Shown: one piece after another, positions 54,201 to 63,200 of the stretch
Layout of the letters: every line of letters starts with the position of its first letter
Numbering within the stretch: the first letter of the stretch is position 1
Assembly: GCA_021014325.1 (NCBI GenBank)
Contig: CM037472.1
Span: 186,001 to 250,000 of the forward strand
Length of the DNA: 64,000 nt
Direction of reading: 5' to 3'
From: Plazaster borealis
Lineage: Eukaryota; Echinodermata; Asteroidea; Forcipulatida; Labidiasteridae
Made by a program: the position numbers and the translations under genes
The notes under the pieces: model-generated
Told to the model about the DNA's origin: nothing
The model's database searches: none
What the model saw: the letters and a program-made list of their open reading frames with translations, nothing else

Positions 54201-57200
54201 TGTCTGTATTTTCCAAGGAAAGTTAAAATTATAATAAACTTAAATTTCATAGGTTTTCAAATTTGTGTTCTACCCCTTTGTTACTGTGGATTTTGCCTGT
54301 AGTTGGACATTCAATCTCACTGTTAGGATGATAGCAAACGAACAGCCCTGAAATTACAATAGTACGAATGTTTTGTTCAGTTATGTCATAATTGTGAATG
54401 CACAAGTCTCGTGTATATTCAAAATTCTGGGACCGTATGTTAACGTAGTTCATGGCTATATAAAAATTACATCATATTGTTGGGAAAGTAAAATTTAGCC
54501 ATGAAATGTATGAAAGTAAAAAAAAATTACAAGTCGACAAAGAAAACCTGTGAATAAGACTTGACAGTCTACATTTTCAGTTACTTGAAAAAAAATCAGA
54601 ATTTTGCCTGACTGAAGTTCATGTGATCATTAATTACCGTAATGGTCGCACAAATTTGGGTGTGATTGGCAAATTAATGGTATTGCTAAAAAATAAGCAT
54701 CCTCATCCCAAGTTTTGTTGCAATGTTAATTAAAAAAAAAAAATTATGTTACATGTACGATGAATGTCAGAACTGAAATTGTATTTATACCAAAGTGCTA
54801 TTACTTCAGAGGGAGTCGTTTCTCACAATGTTTTATACTATCAACAGCTCTCCGTTGGTCGTTACCAAGTCAGTTTTTATGCTAATATATATTTTGAGTA
54901 ATTACCAAACGTGTACAGTGCCTTTATTTAAGTCCATAAGAAACAAAAGAATGAATGCGTAAGTCGGTACGCAAACATTTGAAATAATGATTAATATGAG
55001 CCAGTGTACAATGTAGTGTGTGCATATTTTGTGGATATTACATTTTGTATTATACTATTCATGATCAGCTTTTTCAGACATAAATGGAGATGGTGAAAAC
55101 AAGTTGGTCATTGCTGATTTGGGTACCGGTTCATATAACATGAAACTGAAAGTATACAAGGGAACCAGTATCATGAGTGAAAACACCATCATTGAGTTAC
55201 CAACAGGTGTCAGCACATTCTTCATGGACACCAATGAACCAAGAGTACCAGGTAAATGTCTCCATGTTCTCATAATATATGGATGTGACAATTTGTCTCA
55301 TATCTGATGAACTGATGAATAATAGCAGTGTATGCTTATTTGGTCATTCAGATATGCACAGGTGTGTGATTTCTCAGGATTTTTCCTGATTTCAGGATTT
55401 TCTGAAAATCTCCTTGAGCATTGAAATTTTCTTGAAAGAAGTAAAGCAATCCCCAAAGGGAGAGAGAAATAGTCCATACTGTGTCCAAACCTGTAGTTTT
55501 GTATTTCTGGTAAACCTCCTGAACTGTAACATCTGGGAGGTTTTGGGTCATAAAATAACAGGGCAAGCCATTTTCAGTAATTTTCACAGACATCAAATCT
55601 CATCTGTGTATGCAGTGATTTAGATGTACGTTTATTATAACTCTATTGATAACAGTGTTTTTAGTAGGACAACAATTTAAGCCCTATTATATTTGGTTTT
55701 AACTGTACACCGATGTGTGTAAAGCACTGTATACTCGGTACTTTTCTAAGTCCTTGGGGAAGTACGGGTACAACCAAATATAATAGTCTTTATCCCCGAT
55801 GCAAATTTAACATCTATTAAATTTAAGCTCTGTTCCAGGAAATAAGACCCCAGGGAAATGCCTGCAAGGGATTTTAACCACACTGCCACTCCATGATCAT
55901 TTCACATTTGATGTAGAGATCCTGGTAAAATGAACACTCGGTATGCTAACCCTGGGGTTATTTCACTGTTAACCCTACTTTTAAGTAGGGTAGTTATTCA
56001 ACGGAAATTAGTTTTTTTCCCAAGATTTTGCAAGGGTGAGAAATTCAGGTTTGAAAAGGTCAACCAAACTTTTCACAAGAATACTGTCAAAGGGGCTTGA
56101 GAAATCTGCTTTTAGAATTTGATGAAGATTCTTATAGATATTGAAACTGTTTTGTAGCCATTGCAGTAGCTTCAGGACCTTATCTATATGTGTACAAGAA
56201 CCTACGACCATACTTCAAGTTCACTCTACCACCATTAGATGTGAACCCGGTGGAACAAGACCTATGGAACCAGGCTAAAGAGGTAAGCAATTAAATGTTT
56301 TTGAAGCTCTTCCTATCAAGTTCACATATTCTTTCATTATTCTGTCATTACGGTGTTTTCCTGAATCTCTTATTGCTTTTTCCAATCCATGCAAAGGTTA
56401 ATTAGTCTTACGTCAATATTAGCTGGAAGTAATTTAGGTAATTGTTGGTCTTGATTGATTTCCAATGACAAGAAGACGTGCATGTAAGTGGCATTGTGTG
56501 TGTAGAGATTGGACTATGGTTGATAGCCCGCTGACAGGCTCTTTATATTCAGATGATTTATGGATTCAAATACTCAGATTGAAAGAAGTAATTTAGCATT
56601 TCCAATTACTTGACTGGCTAAATACTTTGTCATAATAACAAGAATAATAATATTATTAAAACCACAATGATGAATGATAAGCGTGTAATCTTTCAATATT
56701 TATTAATAACGTCAATGCTGCCATCTTTATTAGTTTATTATTGCGGGTACTGTGCAATACAAGATCATTCACATTTAATTAATCTTGTAAGTCTATGAAC
56801 AAGTTTCAGCTTATCTAGATTTTCTTCTAAACATCATGTGAGAATCGGTGTGAATTTTTTCATTTCATTTCATTTCATTTTATTCGCCAGCAAACAATAA
56901 AACATACACAAATTGCACATCAGAAGATCTACAAGACTATAAAAGGTCTTCTATAAAGTCTACACTTTACTCTGATGCAGTGGTCTAGTGAGCTGAGAAT
57001 TCGTTCCAATCTTTGTTCAAGGAGATTGAGTTTGATAAAGGCTGCTTGAATAATTTAATATCATTGAACAATTTTGGGTTGAACAAAGAAAAATTTACTT
57101 GAACCTGTGACCAACTGAGCTATCTGGCTCTAATGTTGGCGGTCTCCCTATATTGCCATTTTCTTCATTCAGGGGAGCCAGTCAGAAGCCATTCAACCTG

Positions 57201-60200
57201 TAACTGCTGTATAGCCAGGGATCACACCTAAGTTTACCATACAACCTGGGAAGGCACAGTTTCCCTTTTGGTTTAATATGTAATATCTTGACTGACATCA
57301 CACTGAAGTGTCTGTAATGCTAATCATTAGGTGATTATAGTGTGTAAATAGTCTGTCTGTTTGTTACTAGTATTCAACCTCCATGGGAATCAACTATGAC
57401 TTAATCTTAATGCACTTGTTGGTTTTGTCACAGGATAAGATTGATGTGACTGTACTCCGAGAGATGTTGGATAGTATAAGAAGAGAAGGGAATGAAGGAG
57501 CACTAACAGTCAGATCTCTCAGGTACAAAGAATACATCATCACTATCACATGGAAATTGTTGTCAATTGTGTATATTTTCTCTTGCATTTGGTAAATGTG
57601 TTGATCATAGATGATGGCATTTTCATTTTCTTTGTAAATTGAAGCTTTCTTTATACATCTGTACAAAGCTTTCTTTATTTTGGGAGCATCAGGTTGGCTC
57701 AGTGGTTTCTTTCCCTGCCTTTCACCTCTGTGGACCCTGGTTCGAATCCCACCTCAGACCGGACCCTTGCATGTGCATTGGGTTTTCCGTCCCTACCTGG
57801 TCCCAAAGTCTCCAGAATTCTGAAATCTACTCTGGGGCAGTAGAATAAATAGCAAGACAAGTTCTCAATGAACAAAATCTACACAGCAAAGTAGATACAC
57901 ATATGGTGTTACCTCAAACCGAATATACAATGATTTAATAACAGTCTTAAAATCCATCTATAAGTAGAATAAATTGGATAAATAAGTCTAACTTATTTCC
58001 AATAAAACAACATGTTGTAAGCATTTTTTCTTGACTCTAAATGAAATGGGTATATAGACTCAATGATTATTTCTTGTGTTCTATTCAGGTATTTAATGCT
58101 ACCTGACAAGGAACAAATGGAGAACTTTGCTCAACTGCATAAACAGACTGCCATTAAGAGACAGGTATGTTGAAGATTTCAATCAATTAGGATCAAAATA
58201 ACATGTATTAATGTTTAATGTTATGTTAATAATCATCTGGAACAGTCTTCCATCTAATGTCAGGGCATCACCGTCAGTTCAAGTTTTCAAGAAGCGGCTG
58301 AAGACATTCTTATTCCATGATTAATTCATATTCTTCTTTCTCCATTGTGAATTCCTTGTTGTTAAATATTGTTTAATGTTTAATATTGCAGTTGTTTGTT
58401 GTTATATTGTATTGTACAGCAGGGTTTAATCTCTTGTAAGAGCGCTATGTAAATGCCAGTTTATTATTATTATTTATTATTATTAATAAATCATAGTATA
58501 TTGCATTTTAATGTTCATGGAGTCTAGTACAGTGTTTTCAAAGCAGACATGTGTTCTTTAGTTATTGATGAGACTGACTGACAATTGTAATTTTCTGCTA
58601 GGAAAGTCAGCAATTATCTTTGACTGTATGTTGATTCTGAAGAGTAAATATACATCATGGATTATTAGTGGATTAAAATTTCTTTCTTTATAGACGGTAA
58701 TAACATGTCTGGCTATCTTAAAGAAGTCATCTGCAGAAGAAGACGGTATTAGTTGCATCGTGGTTGGTACAGAGAGTAAGGAAGTGTACATCTTAGATCC
58801 AGAAGCATTCACCATCTTGGCTAAGGTAAGATGGTATTAGTTGTATAGTGGTTGGAACAGAGAGTAAGGAAGTGTACATCTTAGATCCAGAAGCATTCAC
58901 CATCTTGGCTAAGGTAAGATGGTATTAGTTGTATAGTGGTTGGAACAGAGAGTAAGGAAGTGTACATCTTAGATCCAGAAGCATTCACCATCTTGGCTAA
59001 GGTAAGATGGTATTAGTTGTATAGTGGTTGGAACAGAGAGTAAGGAAGTGTACATCTTAGATCCAGAAGCATTCACCATCTTGGCTATGGTAATATGGTA
59101 TTAGTTGTATTGTGGTTGTACAGAGAGTAAGGAAGTGTACATCTTAGATCTAGAAGCATTCACCATCTTTGCTATGGTAATACGGTATTAGTTGTATAGT
59201 GGTTGGTACAGAGAGTAAGGAAGTGTACATCTTAGATCCAGAAGCATTCACCATCTTTGCTAAGGTAAGATGGTATTAGTTGTATAGTGGTTGGTACAGA
59301 GAGTAAGGAAGTGTACATCTTAGACCCAGAAGCATTCACCATCTTGGCTATGGTATGGTATTAGTTGTATTGTGGTTGTACAGAGAGTAAGGAAGTGTAC
59401 ATCTTAGATCTAGAAGCATTCACCATCTTTGCTATGGTAATACGGTATTAGTTGTATTGTGGTTGTACAGAGAGTAAGGAAGTGTACATCTTAGATCCAG
59501 AAGCATTCACCATCTTTGCTAAGGTAAGATGGTATTAGTTGTATAGTGGTTGGTACAGAGAGTAAGGAAGTGTACATCTTAGACCCAGAAGCATTCACCA
59601 TCTTTGCTAAGGTAAGATGATATTAGTTGTATAGTGGTTGGTACAGAGAGTAAGGAAGTGTACATCTTAGATCTAGAAGCATTCTTCATCTTGGCAAAGG
59701 TAAGATGGTATTAGTTGTATAGTGGTTGGTACAAAGAGTAATTTTTGTTTTTACAAATGTATCCAATTGTTTACATTTTATGTATTTACATGTATATCAT
59801 TTAAAAACAATAATATTTATAACATTTGATTACAAAATGTGACAGTCTTATATTTGTCTTTGTCTACTCTAGATGTCCATTCAGAGTGTACCTGTATTTA
59901 TGAGTGTCAGTGGCTTATATGACGTGGAATATCGTATCATTGTATCCTGTAGAAATGGCAACATTTATTCCCTCAAAAGGTAAATCAACTCTTAATGCTT
60001 GGTTGGTTCTATGGAGTAATGTTATTTCTATTTAACCCCAAAGATAAACATGTATGATCATTGACATGATCGTTGGATCATTAACATGATTGTTGACAAA
60101 AGCACTCATAGATAAGTCATCACATCCACTCCTTCACTGAGAATGTTCAAGTTTGCATATTTGTTCTTTTTCTCCATTGTATTTTAAAATCTTTGTCAAT

Positions 60201-63200
60201 ATATCTGCAGGTTATATTGTAAAATGTACTTGTTCTGTAATATTCTTGCTCTTTGTATTACGGATTTCCGTTTTTCTTCTTCTTCTCCCTTTCCTAAAAT
60301 GCTCTGAGACTTTAACTGTATTTTTGCGCTATATAAAAATTGTTTATGATTAATATTCTGTTTGTTTATTTATTAATTATTAACGTGGACCTGCTCAGCT
60401 AGTCTGTCCATTCGTTATTATATCTCAATTTATTCATGTGTATACATTGTTGTGAAATTACACTAAGAGGACAGTGATTGATTATAGATTTATCCTTGAT
60501 TGATTATTGGTACATTGTACCTCCAGATGCAGCGATCGGCTTGCGCATGTAATGCTGTTTGTGCTATGAAAATTAACATGTTGCGCGCCCTCTGTTTGCA
60601 AAGGGCGTGCCATAAGGAAACGTAACAATACATTTGATTTGTTAACATTGATTGAGAATAATCTTATAGAATGACTTTGATATTGTCAGTTGGTAAATTG
60701 CTCTTGTTTTGATCAGATGTGTATATATTGTGTTTTCAGGTTCAGTGTCCGCATGTTGAGTGAATTCTTGAATCTGAACTCGTAACAATATCATTCATAT
60801 TAATTTTGGTTTTTACCCATACACCGATGTGTGTTAGCACTGTATACTCAGTACTTTCCCGAGTCCTGTGAAAAAAATATCACAGGCTTATTACTCGGGT
60901 GGGATTCGAACCCACGACCCTTGCAATTCTAGAGCAGTGTCTTACCAACTAGACTACCGAGATTGCCCGGTAGCTATAGAGGCAGTTTGAATCCTATGTT
61001 TTGGCAGCGGGTACCGCAACGATTATCTAGTTGGTAAGACACTCCTCTAGAATTGCAAGGGTCTTGGGTTCGAATCCCACCTGAGTAATAAGCCTGTGAT
61101 ATTTTTTTCACAGGACTCGGGAAAGTACTGAGTATACAGTGCTAACACACATCGGTGTATGGGTAAAAACCAAAATTAAGATTCTTTATCCCCGATGCAA
61201 ATTTAACATCTATTTATCATTCATCTCATTCTTAGCCTTTGATTCTGCATAAAGTTTGTCTAATTTTGTTGCTTGATTCCATTGCACATTTTCATGTATC
61301 TGATTATTTACGTTGTAACTCATTGATATTTTGCAATAAGGCTAACCTATGGATGTGAATATGGGTCATACATGTGCATTGCAATCGAGTTGCAAGAAAT
61401 TACTTCAAAGTTTATGAGTAGGAGAATCAAGACTTGGAAAGCATCAAGTATAAAGTGCTTAATACACATCCGTAACAAGCAGTGTTTGAGAAAATAGAAT
61501 TAGCTGTTGGAAACTGCTTACCAACCAAAAGGACCTAGGTATAAATGCTGACGTTTGGACCCTAGCAGAGTCTTTCTCGAATGATGAGTCTTTCTTTTTA
61601 GCCTTCGAGAAAGACTTTGCTTGGGTTGAAACGTCAGGACACTAACTATAAACAGTGCTTAATTTACATTCCTAAAAAGCACTGAGTATACTTATATCTA
61701 AGTTACCTCTGATGCAATTATTACATCAATTTAAATGTGGAGCTTTGTAGTTTTGAAATAGTTTTTGTTATGACATTTTGAATTGTGTGATTTAACTCAG
61801 TATGACATCTACGTGCAAATTATCAGAACTCACTGTCACTCTGTTGATAACTTCATCAATAACTATGACTTGTTACTTTAGACTGTTAATCTTTAGTACA
61901 TCAAATACTTGCATAGGAATTCCCTCTAACTTATTTTGCCTTTTTCTTCTCACTTTTTTTCTTCTTGTACTTGTACTTAATACACTAGTACATTGTGTGT
62001 TTATGCTGTGTTGTCATTTAGCCTTTGAGAAAGACTCTGCTCGGATCGAAATGTCAATTTTTTGCAACTTAATGGAGGTAACATTATATATTCCATTTTT
62101 GTATTATAGAGGAATGAAGATTGCTAAACACTGTGTAGAATTGAACAGTCAACCTGTTGGTTTAGAGAGAGTAGGCAAGAATATTGTGGTTGGATGTATG
62201 GATCAAACTCTGCAATGTTTTACAATCAAGGTATGTATCAGCCACACCATTGCTTCATGCTGGGTTGATCTCTTCTAGTTTATGGTTTACATACATGTAG
62301 CAATGTGATTTCATTATTATCAGTTCATATCTACAGTTGATCATGTGGTCAAGGCCTAGTGTTATCGTGGCGTGTCGCGGCCGAGCGGTCAAACACAATG
62401 GACTCAAGCTCTGGTGTTTCTAATGAGCAGAGTGTGGGTTCAAGTCCCGGTCTTGACACTTGTGTCATTAACCCAGACGCTTAACGTTATTGCTTTGTCC
62501 TTGGAATGAGACATATAGCGGTAGGTCTTGTGTGTTGTGTAATGCATGTAGAAGACTGAAGAAGGGGTTCGCTCTGGGTTTTTGATATGGTTGGCTGCGG
62601 ATTGCGCCACAGCACCTTGTAAACCGTTACATGGTGCTATGTTAAGAAATGGGTCGTATATCTCAAACAAAGCTACCTGTGCCTTGTAGAAAGAAAAACG
62701 AGCACTTTGAGATGCCCTTTGGTGTTATAAAGCATTATATAAGAACTGTGTGTTATTTATGATGTTATCTCTACCTAGGGTAAAAAGCTGTGGTGTGTTT
62801 ACCTCCCATCAAGTATCACAACAATGGCCATTATGGACCATAAACAAAAAGGCTTCAAAGCTGTCATGGTGGCACTTAATAATGGCGAAGTTCACTTCTA
62901 TCGAGAAAAGTATCTCATCAACACAATCAAGTGTGATGTAAGTTCATTCAAAACCTTGCAAGTATTTATCTAGTATTGTTGATCTGTTTTATTGTATTTA
63001 TTTTATATAAATTTAAAAGATATTTGTATTTAGTCTATGTGTTCTTTTAACCTTTATGTGGTGCAGGAGGTCTCAGGATTACAGTTATTACTTTGATTGT
63101 GTTGCTTCAAGCCTATAAGGAATTACTGTTTTGTATTGTTCTTGTTTGGCCGAATACAGTATAAAAATACTAACTGCAAACCTGAAAACTGATTTATTTT

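Noticed and set aside
61802..62278. Longest open frame in the window (158 residues) as a membrane protein gene
   Set aside because: Its end overlaps BBS1 exon 9 in the same frame; the hydrophobic first part is T-rich intron with repeat fragments.
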